Both the position numbers and the translations under genes were made by a program. A model generated the notes under the pieces. It was not told the DNA's origin. It did no database searches and worked only from the letters and a program-made list of their open reading frames with translations. From contig NZ_JADDXU010000006.1 of assembly GCF_015163075.1 (NCBI RefSeq), positions 186,001-250,000 on the forward strand: 64,000 nucleotides of DNA, in the 5' to 3' direction. Below are positions 51,353 to 58,023 of this stretch, one piece after another. How positions within the stretch are numbered: the first letter of the stretch is position 1; each line of letters begins with the position of its first letter. The stretch is from Streptomyces justiciae (GTDB lineage: Bacteria; Actinomycetota; Actinomycetes; Streptomycetales; Streptomycetaceae).

Positions 51353-52324
51353 GTGTTCGGGTCGTCGTCGGTGGCTGGTGGCCGGGCTCCGCGTACCGTG
51401 CTTGCCGCCCTCCTGCTCCTCGGGTTGTGCTGCACCGGCGCTTCGGGAGGGGAGGCCGAGCCGTTCTGGACGGACCCCGACTCCCCGGCCGCCCGGCAGG
51501 CCGCCGAGTGGAGGCAGGCGGGACGCGACACGGAGGCCGCCCTTATGGACCGCATCGCGACGCGCCCCCAGGCTGAGTGGCTGAACGGCCCGAACCCCGG
51601 TCCGGTGGTCCGCGCCCGCACCACCGACGCCGCCCTGGCCGGACGGACCGCCGTACTCGTGGCGTACTACATCCCCCACCGCGACTGCGGCCTCTTCTCC
51701 ACCGGAGGCGCTCCCAGTGCGGCCGACTACCGCGCGTGGGTCGACGAGTTCGCCGACGCCCTCGGTGACCGCGGCGCCTACGTGATCGTCGAACCCGACG
51801 CCGTCGCCCAGGTGGTGGCCGGTTGCACCCAGGTCGTGGCCGAGGACCGCTACGCCCTGCTCGCCTACGCCGTCGACCGCTTCACGCAGAGCCCGCACAC
51901 CCACGTGTACCTCGACGCCGGCAACTCCAGCTGGATTCCGGAGGCTTGGCGCCTGGTCGACGCGCTCACGGCAGCGGGCATCGCGCAAGCCGACGGCTTC
52001 GCGCTCAATGTCTCCAACTTCCAGACGAACGAGGCCAGTTCCACGTACGGCGACTGGCTGTCGGCGGACCTCGGCGGCAAGCACTACGTCGTCGACACCA
52101 GCCGCAACGGCAACGGGCCGTACTCCGGCACCGACAGCTGGTGCAACCCGCCCGGCCGCGCCCTCGGCGAACCCCCGACGACGCAGACGGGCAACCCTCG
52201 CCTGGACGCCTACCTCTGGATCAAGCGCCCGGGCGAGTCCGACGGCACCTGCCGGGGCGGGCCGGCGGCGGGCAGCTGGTGGCCGTCGTACGCGCTGGAG
52301 CTGGCCCGAAACGCCCGCGGCTGA
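51353..52324 (+). CDS. Secreted glycoside hydrolase family 6 (cellulase-type)
   Basis: A 323-residue protein with an N-terminal signal (RAPRTVLAALLLLGLCC) and a complete GH6 catalytic domain: FWTDPDSPAARQAAEW, VLVAYYIPHRDCGLFSTGG, the catalytic-acid motif VIVEPDAVAQ, VYLDAGNSSWI, LNVSNFQTNEAS and DSWCNPPGRALG. Such enzymes cleave beta-1,4-glucan as endoglucanase or cellobiohydrolase. There is no cellulose-binding module. GTG at 51353 follows GGGAG by six bases. Confidence 0.93.
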   Translation: MFGSSSVAGGRAPRTVLAALLLLGLCCTGASGGEAEPFWTDPDSPAARQAAEWRQAGRDTEAALMDRIATRPQAEWLNGPNPGPVVRARTTDAALAGRTAVLVAYYIPHRDCGLFSTGGAPSAADYRAWVDEFADALGDRGAYVIVEPDAVAQVVAGCTQVVAEDRYALLAYAVDRFTQSPHTHVYLDAGNSSWIPEAWRLVDALTAAGIAQADGFALNVSNFQTNEASSTYGDWLSADLGGKHYVVDTSRNGNGPYSGTDSWCNPPGRALGEPPTTQTGNPRLDAYLWIKRPGESDGTCRGGPAAGSWWPSYALELARNARG

Positions 52325-52339
52325 TGCTCACCAGGTCGC

Positions 52340-52915
52340 TCACGGCCGCCATACATACCGCACGTCCGGCTCCCGCTCCTCGTTCCCCCTCCCGTCCGTG
52401 TGCTCGACCGCGACGAAGCCATGCCGCTCGTAGAAGCGGTGGGCGGGCTTGTTGATCTGGAAGGTCCACAGCTGCAGCCCCCGCGGACTGCGCTCCTTGG
52501 CGAGCGCGACGAACCGGTCCCCGATGCCCCGCCCGCGCCAGTCCGGGGCGAGATAGAGCTGGGAGAGCAGGTCGCCGTCGAGCACCATGATCCCCACGAT
52601 CTCCCGGGCTCCCGCGACCTCCCGAGCCCCCACAACCTCCCGCTTCCCGGGACCAGTCGTCCCCACAACCTCCCGCTTCCCGGGACCGGTCGTCTCCGCG
52701 ACCTCCTGCTTCTCGGGACCGGTCGTCTCCGCGACCCATGTCTCCCGCAGCGGCACGACCACATCCCGGATGTAGCCCCGCACCTCGCCGTCGGACCGTG
52801 GTCTGACGACGGTCGGCAGCGCGGCATCGAACGACCGCAGCCAGACGTCGGCCGCCGCGGCGGCGTCGGCGGGGGTGGCGCGCCGTATCGTGACGCCCTG
52901 CGCGTCGTCGTTCAT
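52340..52915 (-). CDS. GNAT acetyltransferase with repeat-expanded loop
   Basis: A 191-residue GNAT protein. The N-terminal strand VTIRRATPADAAAAADVW, the acetyl-CoA pyrophosphate loop LAPDWRGRGIGDRFV and the final strand RFYERHGFVAVEHTDG are clear. Between the second helix and strand 3 a segment of 11-residue repeats (AETTGPEKQEV, AETTGPGKREV, VGTTGPGKREV) and two 6-residue repeats (GAREVA, GAREIV) is inserted. The ATG overlaps the RidA stop by one base. Substrate unknown. Confidence 0.88.
   Translation of the reverse strand: MNDDAQGVTIRRATPADAAAAADVWLRSFDAALPTVVRPRSDGEVRGYIRDVVVPLRETWVAETTGPEKQEVAETTGPGKREVVGTTGPGKREVVGAREVAGAREIVGIMVLDGDLLSQLYLAPDWRGRGIGDRFVALAKERSPRGLQLWTFQINKPAHRFYERHGFVAVEHTDGRGNEEREPDVRYVWRP
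52595..52729. repeat. In-frame tandem repeats inside the GNAT gene (18 bp x2, 33 bp x3)
   Basis: 18-bp units at 52595 and 52613 are followed by 33-bp units at 52631, 52664 and 52697. Units differ by a few substitutions and all keep frame. Confidence 0.93.
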
Positions 52916-53322
52916 CACGCCTCCTCCGGGACCGCGGCCGTCGCCGTGATCTCCACCAACTGGCCGCTGTACCCGAGGCAGGCCACACCGATCAGCGTCG
53001 ACGAGTGCGGTCCGGTGCTGAGCCCGGACGCCTCCACGACCTCCCAGACGGCGGAGAGGACCGAGGTCTCCTGGCTCACGACATACACGTCGGTGTAGAG
53101 CACATGGGCCAAGTCGCTGCCGATCGCCCGCAGTTGCTCCTCCAGGTTCGCGATCACCTGCTCGGCCTGCCGCACCGGGTCCCCTTCGCCGACGAGACTG
53201 CCCTGGGCATCGAGCGGCACGGACCCGGCGAGAAACGCGAGCTTCGTGCCGGCCTCGACGACGGAGGCGTGGGAGTAGGTGGGCGGCGGGAAGAGGGCGG
53301 GGGCGGTGACGCGCCGGATCAT
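52915..53322 (-). CDS. RidA/YjgF-family protein
   Basis: A 135-residue Rid protein with SHASVVEAGTKLAFLAGSVPLD near the start (partial) and the family ending RAIGSDLAHVLYTDVYVV...STLIGVACLGYSGQLVEITATA. RidA proteins hydrolyse reactive enamine/imine intermediates, though the Arg of canonical RidA (R105) is not seen in this subfamily. GGGAG five bases before ATG 53322 sets the start. The frame remains open upstream into another coding-like segment. Confidence 0.85.
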   Translation of the reverse strand: MIRRVTAPALFPPPTYSHASVVEAGTKLAFLAGSVPLDAQGSLVGEGDPVRQAEQVIANLEEQLRAIGSDLAHVLYTDVYVVSQETSVLSAVWEVVEASGLSTGPHSSTLIGVACLGYSGQLVEITATAAVPEEA

Positions 53323-53640
53323 AGGGGCTCCCGAGGTTCTGGACGGCGGACGGACAACCCGGCGATCATCCAAGGGGTGGTTGGGCAGCGCATCCAATTT
53401 TTCCGGCAGGGCCGTCCGACCCGGCCGCAGCCCGCGCCCCCGCTCCGCCGCCTCGACCCGCTCGACGCGATAGAGCCGCACCGGGGGCGCCGCTCTGACC
53501 CGCGGATTCACACTCAGCCGGTCCGGCGGCCCGAGCAGCCAGTGGACCATGCTCCCGGCCCAGCCCCGCATGCGCAGTCCGGCCAAGGAGACGTACCGCC
53601 GCCCGTCCTCTTCATGCTCCCCGCGACCCACACTCGCCAT
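53323..53640 (-). pseudogene. Probable gene remnant in frame with the RidA gene
   Basis: From ATG 53640 the frame reads without a stop directly into RidA. It encodes LRMRGWAGSMVHWLLGPPDR followed by NPRVRAAPPVRLYRVERVEAAE, which resembles a small domain recurring in actinobacterial proteins (trp-Leu-Leu-Gly-x-Pro-Asp then Asn-Pro and Arg-Val-Glu-x-Ala-Glu). The rest is low complexity. It may be the N-terminal remnant of a broken gene, or a fused longer RidA protein. Confidence 0.4.
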
Positions 53641-53868
53641 CGCTGCCTCCCCCGTGGCACACCACAGCCTTCCGGCCGCGGCCGCCGTCACGTTCTGTGA
53701 CGACGCATCCCATTGAAGCGCGTCCCACTGACAATCGCCCGAGGCCGCGGCCTCCTGTGGATAACCGCTCGACGGAAACGCGTGGCGGCTGTCAGCCTTC
53801 GTCGGACGGCGCTTCGCGCGACGGGCGTCGGCAGCCGCAAGGTGCGCTCGGTCCCAGGAGGCTCATGC

Positions 53869-54246
53869 GTGTCCCGCACCACCCATCACGTCCCCAGCCG
53901 GCACCGCACCCTCCCCGCGTTCTGGTCGCTGGGCCTGCCTGGCCCCTGGACCGGCAACGCCGTCCCTGAACTCCGTTACACGTACGAGGAGTTGACCCGA
54001 GCCCACCGCGAGGGCCGTCGCCCCATGCCGAGTCGAGTCGTGCGGAGCTTCACCTCGTACACGTACCCCCGGGCGATGAACGACCGCGTGAGCAGCCCGT
54101 ACGAGCGCCGTGCCCGCGCCGCACTCCAGGCCTTCCGGTCCACCGCACGCCTCGAGTTGCGTGCCGCTCCCGCGGAGGCGCTGCTCCTGACAGCCGAGGA
54201 ACTCGACCATCCACCAACTCGGCATCGGCACCGGGACCTCTGGTAA
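53869..54246 (+). CDS. Hypothetical protein
   Basis: A 125-residue, Arg-rich protein with WSLGLPGPWTGNAVPELRYT and SYTYPRAMNDRVSSPYERRA. No membrane helix or signal. AGGAGG seven bases before the GTG at 53869 gives good translational support. No family recognised; the rest of the 53641-53868 gap shows nothing clear. Confidence 0.6.
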   Translation: MSRTTHHVPSRHRTLPAFWSLGLPGPWTGNAVPELRYTYEELTRAHREGRRPMPSRVVRSFTSYTYPRAMNDRVSSPYERRARAALQAFRSTARLELRAAPAEALLLTAEELDHPPTRHRHRDLW

Positions 54247-54334
54247 GCCTGAGCGTGATCCCCGTGTCGGACGGCCGTTCAGGCCGCGAGCCCGAACCTC
54301 CGGCCGCCGAGCGCGATTTCACGCCCCTGAACCG

Positions 54335-54934
54335 TCAGGACCCCTCTGACCTGTGGGGGGGGGACCCCGCCCCCGAGGACCGAGGAGTCGGCAGGTCGAT
54401 GAGATCGCTGACGTCCGCCACCTCCTGAAGGGTCCGGGCCAGCGAGACGAGGGTCTGGCGGACCTCGCCGATCCGCTCACGCAGCGTGCCCGCGTGTTCC
54501 CACTCCCGCTCCCACGCCACCGGATCATGTCCCTCCGGCCGCTGCGACTCGTACGCCGTCAACCGCGGATGCCACGACGCGAGCAGCGGGCGCAGGACGC
54601 GGTTGAGGACCGTGACCGCGAGGACGCCGAAGCTGACATGGCCGGGGGCCAGGGGAGGGGCGACGTCGGGGCCGTAGCGGCGGAGTATCTCGCGGGTCGT
54701 GTTGAAGAAGGTGTAGAGGGAGGACAGCGCCTCGCGCAGGAAGCCCTCGTCCGGGTCGAGTTCCTCGACCGACACGCGCGTGACGAGTTCCAGGTACAGC
54801 TCCCAGGCCGCACTGCGTTCCGCGTCCGCCGGCTCCCACGTACCCGAGATCTCGCCGACGAACGGAATCGTCAGCTTGGCCGTGACCTGAGCCGGGCCGC
54901 CCGGTCGGCGTCGCCTGCGCTGCCTGTTTGCCAT
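54335..54934 (-). CDS. Stand-alone paralogue of the TIR-NTPase C-terminal domain
   Basis: A 199-residue protein with an Arg-rich N-terminus and a helical domain that visibly matches residues ~490-637 of the divergent TIR protein: LELVTRVSVEEL vs VELVTRIGVQEL, FLREALSSLYTFFNTTR vs SLREALTSLKSLIDFTR, and LRPLLASWHPRLTAYE vs IRPFTSTWHPRLAAYE. No other domain is seen. The start codons of the two genes are 38 bp apart, so they share a regulatory region. Known function: none recognised. It may sense, regulate or assemble with the TIR protein. Confidence 0.8.
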   Translation of the reverse strand: MANRQRRRRRPGGPAQVTAKLTIPFVGEISGTWEPADAERSAAWELYLELVTRVSVEELDPDEGFLREALSSLYTFFNTTREILRRYGPDVAPPLAPGHVSFGVLAVTVLNRVLRPLLASWHPRLTAYESQRPEGHDPVAWEREWEHAGTLRERIGEVRQTLVSLARTLQEVADVSDLIDLPTPRSSGAGSPPHRSEGS

Positions 54935-54972
54935 GATCGACCTCCCCGGTACCCACAGTAGGGTAAGTCGCC

Positions 54973-56886
54973 GTGTGGGACGTCTTCCTCAGCTACAGCC
55001 GCAGCGATGTGGAGCGGGTCCGTCCGCTCGCGCGGGCATTGCGCGGCGGGGGCCTTCGGGTGTTCACGGACGAGACCGGCGTCGCGTCCTTCGCCGGCAT
55101 CAGCGACACCATCCGGCGTGAACTGGCCCGTTCCAAGGCCCTGCTGGCGTACTACTCCACCGGCTACCCCGAACGCGAGGCCTGCCAGTGGGAGTTGACC
55201 ACCGCGTATCTGGCCGGACTCGGCGAAGGCGACCCGCGGCGCCGGGTCATGGTCGTCAACCCGGAACGGGGGACCGGACATATCCGTCCCGTCGAACTGC
55301 GGGACGCCCGGCACGCCTCGGACGACGATCTCGCCGCCCTCGTCGACGACGTACGCGCGCATGTCGCCAGCCTCGACGGCCCCATGCCCGTCCGCGAGTT
55401 CGACGTACGACGCCGACGGCCGGGCGCACCGCGGCCGCACCCCGGCTTCCTGGGCCGCCTCGCCGAACTGTGGCAGGTGCACTCCGCGCTGCACGCCCAC
55501 GCCGCGCCCCTCGTCACCGGCCGCGCCGCCGCCCACGCCGTCCAGATCCGCGGCATGGCCGGCATCGGCAAGACCGCTCTCGCCGAGGAGTACGCGCTGC
55601 GTTTCGAGGCGGCATACCCGGGCGGTGTCTTCTGGCTGAACGGGGAGGCGTACGACGACTCGCTGCGCGGGCTGGGCATCGTCGAGCCGTACGACCACTT
55701 CGAGGCGGCCGGCGAACCGTTCCTCTGGATCGTCGACTCGGTCCCCGCCGGCCGGCTCCCCGCGCGCGAGATCAGCGGCATGGCGGCACCGCACCCGCTG
55801 GGCCACACCCTCTTCACGCTGCGCAGCAGGGCGTACGACGGACTCGGCACCGCCGTGGACCTCGGTCCCCTGGACTCGCCTCACGCGCGCGTGCTCGTCG
55901 ACGGCGACGACACGCTCGCGGAGGCGATGGGCGGCCACCCCCTCGCCCTCACGCTCCTCGGCCGGGCCGTCGCCGCAGGTCACGAGGCCAGTGCGCTCTA
56001 TGACCGGCTGCACGCGCGCGGTGGCTCGCTCCTCGACACGCTGGCGGGCGAGGACGTGACCGCCGCTCTCGTACGCGACGTGGACACGCGGGACGCCGCA
56101 GATGCGCTCCGCTGCGCCGCGGCGCTGCACCCGCTGCCGCTGACCGCCGAGGACGCGGAGCAGGTGCTGGCCGCCGCCGATCGCGTACCGAGGGCCGTCG
56201 CCCACCGGCGTGCCGACAACGGCATCGCCGAACTGCGCGTACGTGGTCTGCTCACGCCCGTCGCCGACGGCGGCTGGCAGCTCCACCCGGTCACCCTGCA
56301 CGCCTGGCACCACCACGATCCGGCCCCGGCCCGCACGGAGACCCTGCGCCGAGCCGCCCTGCGGACCCTGTGCGCCCGCCGCGACCCGGTTACGCTGGCC
56401 TTCCCCGGTGGCCGAAGGGAGGCACCCATGACCGCGCCCAGCGAGTCGGAGCGGATGGCCGCCTTCGACATCCAGGTCGAGCTGGTCACGAGGATCGGCG
56501 TGCAGGAACTGGCGCCGGGAACGGGCAGCCTCCGCGAGGCGTTGACGTCCCTGAAGTCGCTGATCGACTTCACGCGCGCGACGCTGCACACGTACAGCGT
56601 CGGTCTGGAACGGGGTTCGGCCGGCGGCGCGCCCACGGTCCAGAGCCTCGCGTACGGCCTGATCAACGACGTCATCCGCCCCTTCACATCGACCTGGCAC
56701 CCGCGCCTGGCCGCGTACGAGGCCCGCTGCCCGACGGACACGGCCCCACTCGACCACGAGACGGCCTGGCCGGAGGCGGACGCCATGCGGGCCGAACTTG
56801 CCGCGCTGCAAGGGCCGTTGCGAACGATCGCCGACCGGCTGGGCGGGATCTCGGGGGCGGACTTCGGGGTGGCGACGGGCGCGTGA
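54973..56886 (+). CDS. TIR-domain NTPase (STAND/NB-ARC-like), probable antiphage protein
   Basis: A 637-residue protein. Residues 1-~135 are a TIR domain: WDVFLSYSRSD at the start and the likely NADase glutamate E74 in ACQWELTTAY. Next is a P-loop NTPase: Walker A GMAGIGKTALA (K200), a Walker-B-like FLWIVDS (D255) and the STAND motif GGHPLALTLLG. A winged-helix-like segment ends in WQLHPVTLHAW. From about 486 comes a helical domain shared with the divergent gene. TIR-NTPase proteins often deplete NAD+ on phage sensing; that role is inferred. GTG at 54973; a -10-like TAGGGT precedes it by eight bases. An internal GGAGG-ATG at 56418-56430 could give a separate C-terminal product. Confidence 0.88.
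   Translation: MWDVFLSYSRSDVERVRPLARALRGGGLRVFTDETGVASFAGISDTIRRELARSKALLAYYSTGYPEREACQWELTTAYLAGLGEGDPRRRVMVVNPERGTGHIRPVELRDARHASDDDLAALVDDVRAHVASLDGPMPVREFDVRRRRPGAPRPHPGFLGRLAELWQVHSALHAHAAPLVTGRAAAHAVQIRGMAGIGKTALAEEYALRFEAAYPGGVFWLNGEAYDDSLRGLGIVEPYDHFEAAGEPFLWIVDSVPAGRLPAREISGMAAPHPLGHTLFTLRSRAYDGLGTAVDLGPLDSPHARVLVDGDDTLAEAMGGHPLALTLLGRAVAAGHEASALYDRLHARGGSLLDTLAGEDVTAALVRDVDTRDAADALRCAAALHPLPLTAEDAEQVLAAADRVPRAVAHRRADNGIAELRVRGLLTPVADGGWQLHPVTLHAWHHHDPAPARTETLRRAALRTLCARRDPVTLAFPGGRREAPMTAPSESERMAAFDIQVELVTRIGVQELAPGTGSLREALTSLKSLIDFTRATLHTYSVGLERGSAGGAPTVQSLAYGLINDVIRPFTSTWHPRLAAYEARCPTDTAPLDHETAWPEADAMRAELAALQGPLRTIADRLGGISGADFGVATGA
56414..56430 (+). promoter_or_regulatory. Internal ribosome binding site and ATG within the TIR-NTPase gene
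   Basis: GAAGGGAGG, five bases, then an in-frame ATG at 56428. Initiation here would give a 152-residue protein (to 56886) corresponding exactly to the C-terminal domain shared with the divergent gene. Confidence 0.55.
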
Positions 56887-56953
56887 TGGCGTAGAGGGGG
56901 GTTTCGGGGTGGTGGCGGCGCGTAATCGCGTGGAAGCACGCCACCCGGCTTCG

Positions 56954-56959
56954 TACGCT
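56954..56959 (+). promoter_or_regulatory. -10-like TACGCT six bases before the nucleotidyltransferase start
   Basis: TACGCT lies six bases before ATG 56966, without a ribosome binding site, consistent with a leaderless mRNA. Confidence 0.45.
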
Positions 56960-56965
56960 GCCCCC

Positions 56966-57736
56966 ATGCCCACCCTCTCCGACGCCGCCTTCCTCGACAC
57001 CACCGCCGACCGCCTCGCCGCGCTCCCCACCGTCCAGGCCGTGGCCCTCGGCGGCTCCCGCGCCCAGGGCACGAACCGGCCGGACAGCGACTGGGACTTG
57101 GCGGTGTACTACCGCGGCCCCTTCGATCCCGCCGACCTCCGCGCCGTCGGCTGGGAGGGTGAGGTGTCGGACGTCGGCGGCTGGGGCGGGGGCGTCTTCA
57201 ACGGCGGCGCGTGGCTGACCGTCGACGGGCGCCGCGTCGACGTCCACTACCGCGATCTCGACGTCGTGGAACACGAGTTGGCGGAGGCGGAGGAAGGGCG
57301 GTTCCATGTGGAGCCGCTGCTCTTCCATCTCGCGGGGATTCCCAGCTACTTGGTGGTGGCCGAGTTGGCGATCAATGAGGTGCTGCGGGGTGATCTGCCG
57401 CGCCCGGCAACTTACCCGGAGAAGCTGCGCCATGCAGCGAGCGACCGCTGGCACGGCACGGCTCGGGCGACCTTGGCTTACGCGCGCGCCAACCACGCCC
57501 CCTCGGGCCGTCTGACGGAGACCGCAGGGGCTATTGCCACGGCCGTCGTACAGGCGGGACATGGGGTGTTGGCGGGACGCGGAGAATGGGTCACCAATGA
57601 GAAGCGGCTGGTGGAGCGGGCAGGTCTGAGGTCCGTGGACGCCGTCGTCGCATCGCTCTCTGCGGAGACAGGCGTGGACGCGCTGAGTCAGGCGATCGAT
57701 CAAGTGCAGGCGCTGTGTGAGACGGCGGTAACCTGA
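56966..57736 (+). CDS. Nucleotidyltransferase-fold (MNT/KNT-like) protein
   Basis: A 256-residue protein. The N-terminal domain has the polymerase-beta-fold signature ALGGSRAQGT...SDWDLAVYY (GS with a DxD-like pair ten residues on) and a third acidic strand in RRVDVHYRDLDVVE. The C-terminal helical half resembles aminoglycoside-type or streptomycete hypothetical nucleotidyltransferases. Target (small molecule, protein or tRNA) is unknown. It follows the TIR gene by 79 bp but seems to have its own promoter. Confidence 0.85.
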   Translation: MPTLSDAAFLDTTADRLAALPTVQAVALGGSRAQGTNRPDSDWDLAVYYRGPFDPADLRAVGWEGEVSDVGGWGGGVFNGGAWLTVDGRRVDVHYRDLDVVEHELAEAEEGRFHVEPLLFHLAGIPSYLVVAELAINEVLRGDLPRPATYPEKLRHAASDRWHGTARATLAYARANHAPSGRLTETAGAIATAVVQAGHGVLAGRGEWVTNEKRLVERAGLRSVDAVVASLSAETGVDALSQAIDQVQALCETAVT

Positions 57737-58023
57737 GGCTCTGCCTGATGAAGCGGTGTCAGGTCCAAGAGCCGGCCGCGGTCAATCTCAGCCTCTCGCT
57801 CCAGATTCGGTATTCGCCGTCGATCGCCGGATCGACCGGGTCCAGGCTTACGTGTTTCCTTTCGGATCCGTGGTGATCCGTAGTGGCGTGTCATCCGTCG
57901 GTGCCATGTCGTGGGGCAGGCGCTGTCAGCGGAGTCGCATGTGGGTGCGTGAATCGAATACGTGACCTTTCTGGGAGTGTGTCGTTGATCGGATGACAGC
58001 ACCGGGTGAAGGGGGAGGGGCCG
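57737..58023. other. Gap between nucleotidyltransferase and TnpB-like gene
   Basis: No gene seen. It holds a short hairpin/tandem element (GATCCGTGGT GATCCGTAGT, 57865-57884). It may contain the left boundary of the TnpB-carrying element, but no terminal sequence could be defined. Confidence 0.4.
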
